A DNA stretch of 58,907 bases, from NCBI GenBank assembly GCA_910584205.1, contig CAJUAA010000027.1, forward strand, positions 1-58,907, given 5' to 3'. Each line of letters starts with the position of its first letter. Within the stretch, counting starts at the first letter, position 1. Below, one piece after another: positions 50,403 through 58,778 of this stretch. The stretch comes from an uncultured Lachnospiraceae bacterium. Lineage in GTDB: Bacteria > Bacillota > Clostridia > Lachnospirales > Lachnospiraceae. Below the pieces are notes generated by a model. That model worked only from the letters and a program-made list of their open reading frames with translations, did no database searches and had not been told where the DNA came from. Position numbers and translations under genes: made by a program.

Positions 50403-51908
50403 ATGACAAGTCAGACATTACGGGAAGCGCGCAAATACGAAGAGGTAACAGGGAAGGCGATCCGGGAGGAAGACCGGCCGGCGTTCCATCTTTCCTCTTA
50501 TGTGGGATGGATGAACGATCCCAACGGTTTTTCCTATTATGATCACAAATACCATATGTTTTATCAGTATCATCCCTACGACTCCATATGGGGCCCCATG
50601 CACTGGGGACATGCGGTGAGTGAGGACCTGCTCCACTGGGAGTATCTTCCGGCCGCGCTGGCGCCGGACGAGCAGTACGACCGGGACGGGTGCTTTTCCG
50701 GGAGCGCCATTGAACTGCCGGACGGAAGGCAGCTTTTGATGTATACGGGAGTGATGAGGGAGCGCACGCTGGAGGGAGGCTTCTGCGAACTGCAGACCCA
50801 GTGTCTGGCAGTGGGCGACGGCCGGGACTATGAGAAATACGAACAGAACCCGGTGCTGGACCGGACGGACCTGCCCGAAGGCGCCAGCGTCCACGACGCC
50901 CGGGATCCGAAGATCTGGCGGGCAAAGGACGGAACCTACCGCTGCGTCATCGGTAACCGCCCGGCGGACGGAAGCGGACAGATCCTGCTTTTTGAGAGTG
51001 AGGACGCGTTTCACTGGAAATTCCGCAAGGTGCTTGCAGAGAACCACAACCGGTTTGGCCGGATGTGGGAGTGCCCGGACTTTTTCGAACTGGACGGGAA
51101 GCAGGTGCTGCTGGTCAGCCCTCAGGATATGCTTCCTCACGGCTTCGAGTACCACAACGGCAACGGCACCCTCTGCCTGATCGGAAGCTACGACGAAGAG
51201 ACGGATACGTTTACCGAGGAGGCGGATCAGGCCATTGACTACGGCATTGACTTCTATGCGCCCCAGACCGTGCTGACGCCGGACGGCCGCAGGGTCATGA
51301 TCGGCTGGATGCAGAACTGGGATACGTGCGCAGTATCCGGGCCGACTTCGAGAGAGCTGCCCTGGTTCGGCCAGATGAGCCTGCCAAGAGAGCTTTTTAT
51401 CCGGGATGGGCGGCTGTTCCAGAAGCCCCTCCGGGAGCTGGAGGAGATGAGGAGCCATGAGGTGCGTCATGAACAGGTCACTTTCAGCGACGTCATCCGG
51501 CTTCCCGGCGTGGAAGGCAGGCAGATCGATCTGGAAATCGAGCTGAAGGCGGGCGATCCGGAGAAGGTCTATCAGAAATTCGCGGTCCGTTTCGCGCAGA
51601 ACGGCCAGTACCATACGGCTGTCAGTTTTCGGCCCCATGAGTCGGTACTGAAGATCGACCGGAAATTTTCCGGTTCCAGAAGGGCGGTCATCCATCAGAG
51701 GAGATGTCTGGTCCGTTCGGAGGAGGGAAGGCTGAAGCTTCGAGTGATTCTGGACCGGTTCAGCGCCGAGGTGTTCGTCAACGACGGAGAACAGGTCATG
51801 TCCGCCACGATCTATACGGATCAGGCAGCGGACGGGATCTCGTTTTTCGCGGACGGCAGCGTGATCATGGACGTGACAAAATACGATCTGGTCCGCGGAC
51901 AGGTATAA
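50403..51908 (+). CDS. scrB: GH32 beta-fructosidase / sucrose-6-phosphate hydrolase
   Basis: 501 residues, cytoplasmic (no signal peptide). Five-bladed propeller with nucleophile D39 in WMNDPNG, transition-state stabiliser D168 in ARDPKIW and acid/base E223 in MWECPD; a C-terminal beta-sandwich (~350-501) with RFSAEVFVNDG. It cleaves sucrose, sucrose 6-phosphate or short fructans; absence of a signal favours the intracellular role. No sucrose PTS gene is adjacent; the nearest PTS is of the beta-glucoside family. It is transcribed alone from its own promoter. Confidence 0.9.
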   Translation: MTSQTLREARKYEEVTGKAIREEDRPAFHLSSYVGWMNDPNGFSYYDHKYHMFYQYHPYDSIWGPMHWGHAVSEDLLHWEYLPAALAPDEQYDRDGCFSGSAIELPDGRQLLMYTGVMRERTLEGGFCELQTQCLAVGDGRDYEKYEQNPVLDRTDLPEGASVHDARDPKIWRAKDGTYRCVIGNRPADGSGQILLFESEDAFHWKFRKVLAENHNRFGRMWECPDFFELDGKQVLLVSPQDMLPHGFEYHNGNGTLCLIGSYDEETDTFTEEADQAIDYGIDFYAPQTVLTPDGRRVMIGWMQNWDTCAVSGPTSRELPWFGQMSLPRELFIRDGRLFQKPLRELEEMRSHEVRHEQVTFSDVIRLPGVEGRQIDLEIELKAGDPEKVYQKFAVRFAQNGQYHTAVSFRPHESVLKIDRKFSGSRRAVIHQRRCLVRSEEGRLKLRVILDRFSAEVFVNDGEQVMSATIYTDQAADGISFFADGSVIMDVTKYDLVRGQV

Positions 51909-51917
51909 GGGAACGGC

Positions 51918-52011
51918 ATATTCTGCAGGTGCATATACAGAAGCGTCTGCAGAATATTTATCTATACTGCATAATATTTCGATGTGTATTCTGCGAAAAA
52001 TAATGCAGAAT
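51918..52011. repeat. Cluster of inverted ATTCTGC motifs
   Basis: ATATTCTGCAG (51918-51928) pairs perfectly with CTGCAGAATAT (51947-51957); ATTCTGC (51988-51994) pairs with GCAGAAT (52005-52011). Four copies of the same heptamer in alternating orientation lie between the GH32 stop and the licT promoter. They can form hairpins (termination of GH32) or act as operators. Confidence 0.5.
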
Positions 52012-52032
52012 GACGATAATCAATCTAATGTA

Positions 52033-52061
52033 TTGACATTTGGTAGATGAATTGTTATGAT
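52033..52061 (+). promoter_or_regulatory. Promoter of the beta-glucoside operon
   Basis: TTGACA (52033-52038), 17 bp, TATGAT (52056-52061). Near consensus; transcription enters the RAT/terminator leader at once. Confidence 0.88.
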
Positions 52062-52092
52062 GTCTGCAGTGAAATACAGAAGTTCGTTTTTC

Positions 52093-52121
52093 GGCTTGTT
52101 ACTGTTCAATCAGGCAATACC
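52093..52121 (+). promoter_or_regulatory. RAT antiterminator 1 (LicT/BglG target)
   Basis: GGCTTGTTACTG...CAGGCAATACC fits the ribonucleic antiterminator consensus GG-x-TTGTTACTG...CAGGCAA-x-ACC. It overlaps the 5' arm of the following terminator by three bases, so the two folds exclude each other. Confidence 0.88.
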
Positions 52122-52172
52122 AAACGTCAGGCAGTCCGCATTGTGAGGGGGGCCTGTGTTTGGTGTTTTTTT
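52119..52172 (+). terminator. Leader terminator controlled by RAT 1
   Basis: ACCAAACGTCAGGC (52119-52132) and GCCTGTGTTTGGT (52152-52164) pair with one slip, then a run of seven Ts. It stops transcription before licT unless LicT stabilises RAT 1. Confidence 0.85.
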
Positions 52173-52202
52173 ATGCCTGGAATCAAAGGGGGATGCGGTG
52201 TT

Positions 52203-53036
52203 ATGGTGGTTTATAAAGTTCTCAATAATAATATCGTGAGTTCTCTGGATGAGCGGGGCCGCGAGGTGCTTCTGGTGGGCCGGGGTTTGGGATGGCAGGC
52301 AAAGGCGGGAGAGCCGGTGGATAAAAAGAAGATCGACAAGATCTTCCGGATGGATACCGGGGCATCCGCGGAAAAGCTGAAGCAGCTGTTTCTGGAAGTG
52401 GATGTGGAAGTCATTGAACTCTCCGCGCAGATTATTGACCATGCGCGGGAGGTGCTGAAGAAGAAGCTGAACAAAAATGTATACATTACGTTGACGGACC
52501 ATATCAGCTTTGCCATCGAACGTATGAAGCAGGGGATAACGTTCCGCAATGCGCTTCAGTGGGAGACCAGCAAGCTGTATCCGGCAGAGTATGAAATCGG
52601 ACTGTACGCCCTCCGCCGGATTCAGAAGACCATGGGGATTGAGTTTCCGAGGGATGAAGCAGGTTCTATCGCACTGCATCTGGTCAATGCGGAGTATGAC
52701 TGCAACATGAACTATACCCAGCAGATGACGGAGATCATCCAGAATTCTCTGAATATCGTCCGTTACGCGTTTCATGTGGAATTTGACGAGGAATCCCTGG
52801 ATTACCAGCGGTTTACCACCCACCTTCTGTTTTTTGCACAGCGGGCGCTGGACGGGAAGCTCATGGGCGGAGGCCCGGATGAGATGTATGAGCTTATGCG
52901 GGTGAAAAATCCGAAACAGTTCCGGTGCGCGGAAAAGATCAAAACCTATCTGGAACAACAGTTTCACTGTTCGCTGAGCGCGGAGGAAATCACGTTTCTC
53001 ACAGTACATATCGTCCGCGTTACGACAAATTTGTAA
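52203..53036 (+). CDS. licT: LicT/BglG-family transcriptional antiterminator
   Basis: 277 residues. N-terminal CAT RNA-binding domain (1-~57: VLNNNIVSSLDERGREVLLVGRGLG), then PRD1 with H100 and H159 and PRD2 with H207 and H269, the four PTS phosphorylation sites. When the sugar is present and PRD1 is unphosphorylated by the EII, the dimer binds RAT sites and prevents termination. ATG 52203 follows GGGGGATG. It controls itself (RAT 1) and the PTS gene (RAT 2). Confidence 0.94.
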   Translation: MVVYKVLNNNIVSSLDERGREVLLVGRGLGWQAKAGEPVDKKKIDKIFRMDTGASAEKLKQLFLEVDVEVIELSAQIIDHAREVLKKKLNKNVYITLTDHISFAIERMKQGITFRNALQWETSKLYPAEYEIGLYALRRIQKTMGIEFPRDEAGSIALHLVNAEYDCNMNYTQQMTEIIQNSLNIVRYAFHVEFDEESLDYQRFTTHLLFFAQRALDGKLMGGGPDEMYELMRVKNPKQFRCAEKIKTYLEQQFHCSLSAEEITFLTVHIVRVTTNL

Positions 53037-53059
53037 AATTCACAGGACCGCACAGAGAG

Positions 53060-53087
53060 GGCTTGTAACTGTATGGCAGGCAAAACC
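53060..53087 (+). promoter_or_regulatory. RAT antiterminator 2, before the PTS gene
   Basis: GGCTTGTAACTG...CAGGCAAAACC, one base off the consensus core. Its 3' end (AAAACC) is the start of the terminator stem that follows. Confidence 0.85.
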
Positions 53088-53156
53088 CGAATGTGTCTTT
53101 TAGAAGCTGCGCAGCAGGACTGTGCCGCCTTTTAAGAGCGCATTCGGGTTTTCTTT
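53082..53156 (+). terminator. Terminator controlled by RAT 2
   Basis: AAAACCCGAATG (53082-53093) and CATTCGGGTTTT (53141-53152), perfect 12-bp outer stem with a long internal loop, then CTTTT. Confidence 0.85.
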
Positions 53157-53243
53157 TGGAACCGGCTGTTTTGATGGAATGATCCGCCTGAAAGCAAGGT
53201 GTTGGAACCGGCTGTTTTGGCGGAGCGATCCGTCTGAAAGCAT
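53156..53243 (+). repeat. Imperfect 42-bp tandem repeat before the PTS gene
   Basis: Copies start at 53156 and 53202 (46-bp period) with the first 18 bases identical (TTGGAACCGGCTGTTTTG) and GATCCG-C/T-CTGAAAGCA shared near the end; about five differences in 42. It lies in the transcribed leader after the RAT 2 terminator. Confidence 0.7.
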
Positions 53244-53316
53244 AGATAGATTCGAACAGGCTGCGCAGCTTTCGAAAACAAAGAAACGATAACTGTCTCA
53301 CGAGGAGGAAAAGTGT

Positions 53317-55212
53317 ATGGCACAGGGAAAAGTAAGAGATTATGGAAAACTTGCCCGCGGCATTAAAGACGCGGTGGGAGAATCCAACATTGTCAGCGCG
53401 GCGCACTGCGCCACCAGACTGCGTCTGGTGCTGAAGGAGTCGCCGTCTGCGGAGGTCACAAAGCAGATCTCCGGTATGCCCGCCGTCATTCAGGTGGTGG
53501 AAAAGGGCGGACAGTATCAGATCGTCATTGGGACGCATGCAAAGGATGTATACAATGAACTGATCCAGCTTCTGGATCTGGACGAGAGCGCTCAGCCGGA
53601 GATCAAACAGAGCCTGGCAAACCGGGTGATCGCCACCATGTCCGCGGTATTCGCGCCGTTTGTCTATGTGCTGGCGGCTGCCGGGCTGGTACAGGGCGCG
53701 CTGATTCTCATTAACCTTTTTGCTCCGGCATTTGCACAGACCGGTACGTACGAAGTATTGAGCTTTATCTCATGGACGCCGTTTACGTTCCTGCCGGTAC
53801 TCATCGCCGTAACGGCTTCCAAACATTTTAAATGCAATACGTTCATCGCCATGTGGTGCTGTATGGCGCTGGTCAACAGCAGCTGGGGCGAGATCGCGGC
53901 CCGCATCGCAGACGGGGAAACGGTGAAATTCCTGCTGTTTGACATGGCGCAGACCACCTATACGTCCACCGTTCTGCCGCCGCTGTTCCTGGTGCTGATT
54001 CTGTCGTATCTGGAGCATTTTCTGGAAAAACATGTGCCGGATGTGGTGAAAGCGCTGGTCGTTCCCTTTATCTGTGCCATCGTCATGGTGCCTGCCACGA
54101 TCCTGATCATCGGACCGGTTTCGGACGGACTGGCAAATGCCATTGCTTTTGGGTATAATACACTTGTGAACACCGTTCCGGTACTGGCGGCGGTGATCGT
54201 AGGCGGAATCTGGCAGGTATTCGTCATTTTCGGCGTTCACTGGGGCGTTACCCCCATGGTAATGGCAAATTTTGCCAACAATGGCTGTGACACTTTCCAG
54301 GCGTTTCAGACCTGTGCGGTTGTGGCGCAGGCGGCGGCCTGCCTGGGCGTATTCATCAAGACGAAGAAGAGCGATATTAAAAATGTGGCGTTTTCCGCGG
54401 GACTGACCGGTATCTTCGGTATCACGGAGCCGGCCATCTACGGTGTTACCCTGCGCCTGAAAAAGCCTTTTATTGCAGGCTGTATCGGAGGAGCTGTAGG
54501 AGCCGTCATCATCAGCTTTTTCAACACGGCATATTACGTATACGCCGGGCTTCCGGGCCTTTTGACCACGGTAAATGCCATAGGCGAAAACCCTTCGTCG
54601 TTTACCGGTATGATGATCGGCGTGGCGGTGACCATTATCGTTACTGTCCTTCTGGTCCAGGTCATCGGCTGCGACGAGAAGGAGCCGGAGCATGTGCCGG
54701 AGGATAACGCAGGGGAAACGAGCGGGGCGCCGGAGAAGACAGAGGCTTTTGCTGCAGGCAGCGAGGATATCTTCTGTCCACTGAACGGCGAACTGAAGCC
54801 GCTGAAAGAGGTGGGCGACCCTACGTTCTCCGGGGAGATCCTGGGCAAAGGCGTGGCGGTCATCCCTTCAGAAGGAAAGCTGTACGCGCCCTTTGACGGC
54901 GAGGTATCCATGGTATTTGAGACGAAACATGCCATCGGCCTTGTGAAGGGGGATGTGGAGATGCTGATCCATATCGGACTGGAGACCGTATCCCTGGAGG
55001 GAAAATATTTCAACGCAAAAGTAAAGGCAGGGGACCGGATCAAAAAAGGAGAACTGCTCATCGAATTTGACCTGGATGCCATTGCGGAGGAAGGTTTTGA
55101 CACGATCACGCCGGTGATCGTCAGCAATGCGGATGATTTTGCGCAGATTACGGCGGACCGGACCTCCGGAACAGCGGCTGTGGGAGCGCATCTTTTGACT
55201 GTAACACGATAG
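53317..55212 (+). CDS. bglF: Beta-glucoside PTS permease EIIBCA
   Basis: 631 residues, domain order B-C-A. EIIB: phospho-Cys C31 (AAHCATRLRL). EIIC: ~ten membrane spans (~100-460) with FGITEPAIYGV. EIIA (~480-631, glucose type): phospho-His H552 (MLIHIGLETV). Imports and phosphorylates aryl-beta-glucosides, cellobiose or salicin-type sugars. GAGGAGGA precedes the ATG. Acts with HPr and as the phosphorylating switch of LicT. Confidence 0.94.
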   Translation: MAQGKVRDYGKLARGIKDAVGESNIVSAAHCATRLRLVLKESPSAEVTKQISGMPAVIQVVEKGGQYQIVIGTHAKDVYNELIQLLDLDESAQPEIKQSLANRVIATMSAVFAPFVYVLAAAGLVQGALILINLFAPAFAQTGTYEVLSFISWTPFTFLPVLIAVTASKHFKCNTFIAMWCCMALVNSSWGEIAARIADGETVKFLLFDMAQTTYTSTVLPPLFLVLILSYLEHFLEKHVPDVVKALVVPFICAIVMVPATILIIGPVSDGLANAIAFGYNTLVNTVPVLAAVIVGGIWQVFVIFGVHWGVTPMVMANFANNGCDTFQAFQTCAVVAQAAACLGVFIKTKKSDIKNVAFSAGLTGIFGITEPAIYGVTLRLKKPFIAGCIGGAVGAVIISFFNTAYYVYAGLPGLLTTVNAIGENPSSFTGMMIGVAVTIIVTVLLVQVIGCDEKEPEHVPEDNAGETSGAPEKTEAFAAGSEDIFCPLNGELKPLKEVGDPTFSGEILGKGVAVIPSEGKLYAPFDGEVSMVFETKHAIGLVKGDVEMLIHIGLETVSLEGKYFNAKVKAGDRIKKGELLIEFDLDAIAEEGFDTITPVIVSNADDFAQITADRTSGTAAVGAHLLTVTR

Positions 55213-55302
55213 ACCAGGACAGCGTCTGTCCGGACCATGCCCGGATGCCCCGGGGATGGAAAAGGAAAAGGGCAGACGCAGTAGTTCAAAAGGAGGTTTC
55301 AT

Positions 55303-56736
55303 ATGAGTTTACCGAAGAATTTTCTCTGGGGCGGCGCGGTGGCTGCCCATCAGCTGGAAGGCGGCTGGAACTGCGGCGGCAAGGGGCCGAATGTATGCGA
55401 CGTGCTGACCGCCGGCGCCCATGGCGTTCCCCGCCGGATCACGGAGACGGTGCTGGAGGGTGAGAGCTATCCGAACCACGACGCCATTGACTTTTACCAT
55501 CATTACAAAGAAGATATTGCGCTGTTTGCCGAGATGGGTTTCAAATGCTTCCGGACCAGCATCGCCTGGACGCGGATTTTCCCAAAAGGTGATGAAGCAG
55601 AACCCAATGAAGAAGGGCTGAAGTTCTATGACGACATGTTTGACGAGCTGCTGAAATACAACATCGAGCCGGTGATTACTTTAAGTCATTTCGAGATGCC
55701 GCTGCATCTGGCGAAGGCGTACGGCGGCTGGATGGACCGCAGGGTCATTGATCTCTTTGTGCGGTTTGCAGAGGTCTGCTTCAAACGGTATAAAGATAAA
55801 GTGAAATACTGGATGACCTTCAATGAGATTAACAACCAGATGAACTATAAGAACGACATTTACGGATGGACCAATTCCGGCGTGATTTTTTCTCAATATG
55901 AGAAACCGGAGCAGGCCATGTATCAGGCGGCACATCATGAGCTGGTGGCGTCCGCCCGTGCGGTGAAGCTGGGGCATGAGATCAATCCGGATTTCCAGAT
56001 CGGCTGCATGATTTCCATGGTGCCCATCTATCCGTTTTCCTGCCGTCCGGCGGATATGGTGCTGTCGGTGCAGGAAATGCACATGCGTTATTTCTTCTCC
56101 GATATCCACTGCCGGGGACATTATCCGGCTTACGCGAAAAAGCTGCTGGAGCGGAAGGGCTATGAGATCCGGATGGAGCCGGAGGATGAGAAGATCCTGG
56201 CGGAGGGCACCGTGGACTATGTCGGATTTTCCTACTATATGTCCAATGCGGTCGATTCCCAGTCTTATGTGGACGTATCGGAAAGGGTGGAAGCCAGCAG
56301 CCCGTACACGGTGGAAAATCCCTACGCCAAGGCGACGGAATGGGGATGGACCATTGACCCGGAGGGCCTGCGCTATGCGCTGAATATCCTGTATGAGCGC
56401 TATGAGAAGCCTCTGTTCATCGTGGAAAACGGTTTCGGAGCCATTGACGAGCTGAGGGCGGACGGCACCTGCCAGGACCCGGCGCGGATCGCATATTTGA
56501 AAGCGCATATCGAGGAGATGAAAAAGGCGGTGGAGGAGGACGGCGTGGACCTGATGGGCTATACCCCCTGGGGGTGCATTGATCTGGTGTCCTTTACCAC
56601 GGGAGAGCTGCGCAAACGGTATGGGTTCATCTATGTGGATAAAAATGACGACGGCTCCGGAAGCGGAAAGCGGTATAAGAAGCAGTCCTTTGACTGGTAT
56701 AAAAAAGTCATCGCCTCCAATGGAGAAGAACTGTAA
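55303..56736 (+). CDS. bglA: GH1 6-phospho-beta-glucosidase
   Basis: 477 residues, TIM barrel. LPKNFLWGGAVAAHQLEGG opens the family; acid/base E175 (TFNEIN) and nucleophile E375 (IVENG). A C-terminal KRYKKQSFDWYKKVI segment with Lys/Tyr near the active site is typical of phospho-specific members. Cleaves the 6-phospho-beta-glucosides delivered by the PTS. AAGGAGG precedes the ATG. Last gene of the licT-bglF-bglA operon. Confidence 0.94.
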   Translation: MSLPKNFLWGGAVAAHQLEGGWNCGGKGPNVCDVLTAGAHGVPRRITETVLEGESYPNHDAIDFYHHYKEDIALFAEMGFKCFRTSIAWTRIFPKGDEAEPNEEGLKFYDDMFDELLKYNIEPVITLSHFEMPLHLAKAYGGWMDRRVIDLFVRFAEVCFKRYKDKVKYWMTFNEINNQMNYKNDIYGWTNSGVIFSQYEKPEQAMYQAAHHELVASARAVKLGHEINPDFQIGCMISMVPIYPFSCRPADMVLSVQEMHMRYFFSDIHCRGHYPAYAKKLLERKGYEIRMEPEDEKILAEGTVDYVGFSYYMSNAVDSQSYVDVSERVEASSPYTVENPYAKATEWGWTIDPEGLRYALNILYERYEKPLFIVENGFGAIDELRADGTCQDPARIAYLKAHIEEMKKAVEEDGVDLMGYTPWGCIDLVSFTTGELRKRYGFIYVDKNDDGSGSGKRYKKQSFDWYKKVIASNGEEL

Positions 56737-56786
56737 AGGGAAAAGCTGTACGTACAGAGACATAAAATTAAACAGGAAAATCGGAG

Positions 56787-56820
56787 AGAAAAGACGGCTG
56801 AAGGGCCGTCTTTTCTTTCT
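56787..56820 (+). terminator. Terminator of the beta-glucoside operon
   Basis: AAAAGACGGC (56789-56798) and GCCGTCTTTT (56805-56814), 6-base loop, then CTTTCT. Confidence 0.88.
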
Positions 56821-56826
56821 GTGAAT

Positions 56827-56847
56827 TGTATGTTATGATAACATACA
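56827..56847. promoter_or_regulatory. Perfect 21-bp palindrome before acyP
   Basis: TGTATGTTAT and ATAACATACA around one central G. It covers a possible -10 (TATGAT, 56834-56839), so it looks like an operator for a dimeric repressor. The -35 is poor. Confidence 0.55.
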
Positions 56848-56871
56848 GGAAAACAGACGGGAGGCGGTCAT

Positions 56872-57141
56872 ATGAATATACGAAAACACATTCAGTTCTA
56901 CGGAAGAGTGCAGGGTGTGGGATTCCGGTATCATGCCACATACAAGGCGCGGTTTCTCGGACTGACCGGATGGGTCCGCAACTGTTATGACGGCAGTGTG
57001 GAGATGGAGGTGCAGGGGGAGCCGGAGATCATTGACGATCTGCTTCTGTATCTGCACAGGCAGAGATTTATCCGGATCGAGCGGATGGATGAAGAGAAGA
57101 TCGATCTGAAAGAAGAGAGAGAATTCAAGGAGAGATGGTAA
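56872..57141 (+). CDS. acyP: Acylphosphatase
   Basis: 89 residues. FYGRVQGVGFRYHATYKA holds the phosphate loop and catalytic Arg; GWVRNCYDGSVEMEVQG holds the catalytic Asn. Hydrolyses carboxyl-phosphate bonds such as acetyl phosphate. GGGAGG precedes the ATG. Confidence 0.93.
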   Translation: MNIRKHIQFYGRVQGVGFRYHATYKARFLGLTGWVRNCYDGSVEMEVQGEPEIIDDLLLYLHRQRFIRIERMDEEKIDLKEEREFKERW

Positions 57142-57171
57142 AGGCGCCGGGTTTTGGCGGAAAGGAGCATT

Positions 57172-57810
57172 ATGAGTGTAAATTATCATGCCTCCCAGAG
57201 CAGGGGCGTACTTTTTTCCAATCATGAGATGGTCTGCCGGCAGTGGCGGGAGGAATTTACGGCATACGATCCGGCGAGGATCAGCCGGATTCTGCATCTT
57301 GCGTCGGACGGGCAGTATCTGTATCTGGCCTATTTCGGATGCCCGTTCAGGCTTCGGCTGGCGGACGGCGTTCTGGAAAAGCAGGAAGACAGGGAGTGGA
57401 CGGAGGAGCTGTATTTTAATGAAGCCATGTCTGTCTATCATCTGCTGCATTTTACGAAAGACCTGCCGACCATATCCGGAAAATGGGTGTCTGGCCAGCG
57501 GATTGACGGGGTGGTGAGCCGGAACCCGGCAGTGAAGGACCCGCTGCTTGCGCCCTTTGAGGCAAAATATTCCGGCAGGGTGGAAGCGCTCCGGGCAGCC
57601 TGTCTGGCAGCAGGCGGGCAGGAGATTTCGGCCGGAGACGCGGCATATGAGTTTGAAGCATTTCCTCAGGTGCACCTGCGTCTGGTGTTCTGGGACGCGG
57701 ACGAGGATTTTCCGGCACAGGCGCAGGTACTGGTGGATCAGTGCGTGACGGATTATATCCATTATGAGACAGTGGGATGTATGATTGCGGATCTGCTGGA
57801 CCAGCTGTAG
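57172..57810 (+). CDS. DUF3786 protein
   Basis: 212 residues, soluble. ILHLASDGQYLYLAYFGCPFRLRL, LHFTKDLPTISGKWVS and HLRLVFWDADEDFPAQAQVLVD match DUF3786, a clostridial family with no proven function; some members accompany corrinoid or C1 genes, none of which is seen here. ATG 57172 has AAAGGAG five bases upstream. Confidence 0.8.
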   Translation: MSVNYHASQSRGVLFSNHEMVCRQWREEFTAYDPARISRILHLASDGQYLYLAYFGCPFRLRLADGVLEKQEDREWTEELYFNEAMSVYHLLHFTKDLPTISGKWVSGQRIDGVVSRNPAVKDPLLAPFEAKYSGRVEALRAACLAAGGQEISAGDAAYEFEAFPQVHLRLVFWDADEDFPAQAQVLVDQCVTDYIHYETVGCMIADLLDQL

Positions 57811-57908
57811 AGGACGGCCATATCCGGGGTTTTGCGGCCGGGAGGCAAAGGGACTGGACAGATGCCGGGATGGCCAGGCGGCAGCAGAAAGAAGAAAGGT
57901 GAGAACAT

Positions 57909-58778
57909 ATGTTTGTTGCGGAGAACTGGAACGATTATGAGGTGATCGACACCTCGCGGGGAGAGAAGCTGGAGCGGTGGGGGGACTATCTGCTGGTCCG
58001 TCCGGACCCCCAGGTGATCTGGGATACGCCGAAGAAGCACCGGGGCTGGAAAAAGCGGAACGGCCACTATCACAGGAGCGCGAAGGGCGGCGGGGAATGG
58101 GAGTTCTTCGATCTGCCCGGACAGTGGAGCATCTCTTATCCGAACCTGAAGCTGACGTTTCAGCTGAAGCCCTTCAGCTTTAAGCATACGGGGCTTTTTC
58201 CGGAGCAGGCGGCAAACTGGGACTGGTTCTCTGAGAAGATACGGACGGCGGGACGTCCCGTCAGGGTGCTGAATCTGTTCGCTTACACGGGCGGAGCCAC
58301 GCTGGCGGCAGCGGCGGCAGGAGCCAGTGTAACCCATGTGGACGCGTCGAAGGGTATGGTGGCATGGGCAAAGGAGAATGCCAGATCCTCCGGCCTTGAG
58401 GACGCGCCGATCCGGTGGCTGGTGGACGACTGCCAGAAGTTCGTGGAGCGGGAGATCCGCAGGGGAAATCACTATGACGCGGTCATTATGGACCCGCCTT
58501 CCTATGGACGCGGGCCAAAAGGCGAGATCTGGAAGATCGAAGATGCCATCCATCCTCTGGTAAAGCTGTGCGTGTCGCTTCTGAGCGAGCGACCCCTGTT
58601 CTTTCTGATCAATTCCTATACCACCGGCCTTCAGCCTGCGGTGCTGGCGTATCTGCTGGGGACGGAGCTGAAGGGCCGGGGCGGGACCGTGGATGCGCAG
58701 GAAGTGGGGCTGCCGGTCAGCGAAAGCGGCCTGATCCTTCCGTGCGGAGCCAGCGGACGCTGGGAAGCGGGAGCATAG
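57909..58778 (+). CDS. RlmI-like class I SAM-dependent rRNA methyltransferase
   Basis: 289 residues. SAM motif I VLNLFAYTGGATLAAAAAG, VTHVDASKGMVAWAKENA, and catalytic-loop motif DAVIMDPPSYGRG (D-P-P-S-Y) typical of the RlmI/RlmK-type m5C/m2G rRNA methylases. It lacks the N-terminal PUA domain of RlmI. AAAGGTGAG precedes the ATG. The 129 bases after the stop show no further gene, only a partial repeat of the gene end (GGAAGCGGGAGCA / GAAAGCGGGAGCA). Confidence 0.85.
   Translation: MFVAENWNDYEVIDTSRGEKLERWGDYLLVRPDPQVIWDTPKKHRGWKKRNGHYHRSAKGGGEWEFFDLPGQWSISYPNLKLTFQLKPFSFKHTGLFPEQAANWDWFSEKIRTAGRPVRVLNLFAYTGGATLAAAAAGASVTHVDASKGMVAWAKENARSSGLEDAPIRWLVDDCQKFVEREIRRGNHYDAVIMDPPSYGRGPKGEIWKIEDAIHPLVKLCVSLLSERPLFFLINSYTTGLQPAVLAYLLGTELKGRGGTVDAQEVGLPVSESGLILPCGASGRWEAGA

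Noticed and set aside
50418..51695. 425-codon minus-strand frame opposite the GH32 gene
   Set aside because: The GH32 catalytic motifs fix the coding strand; the opposite frame is a codon-use shadow.
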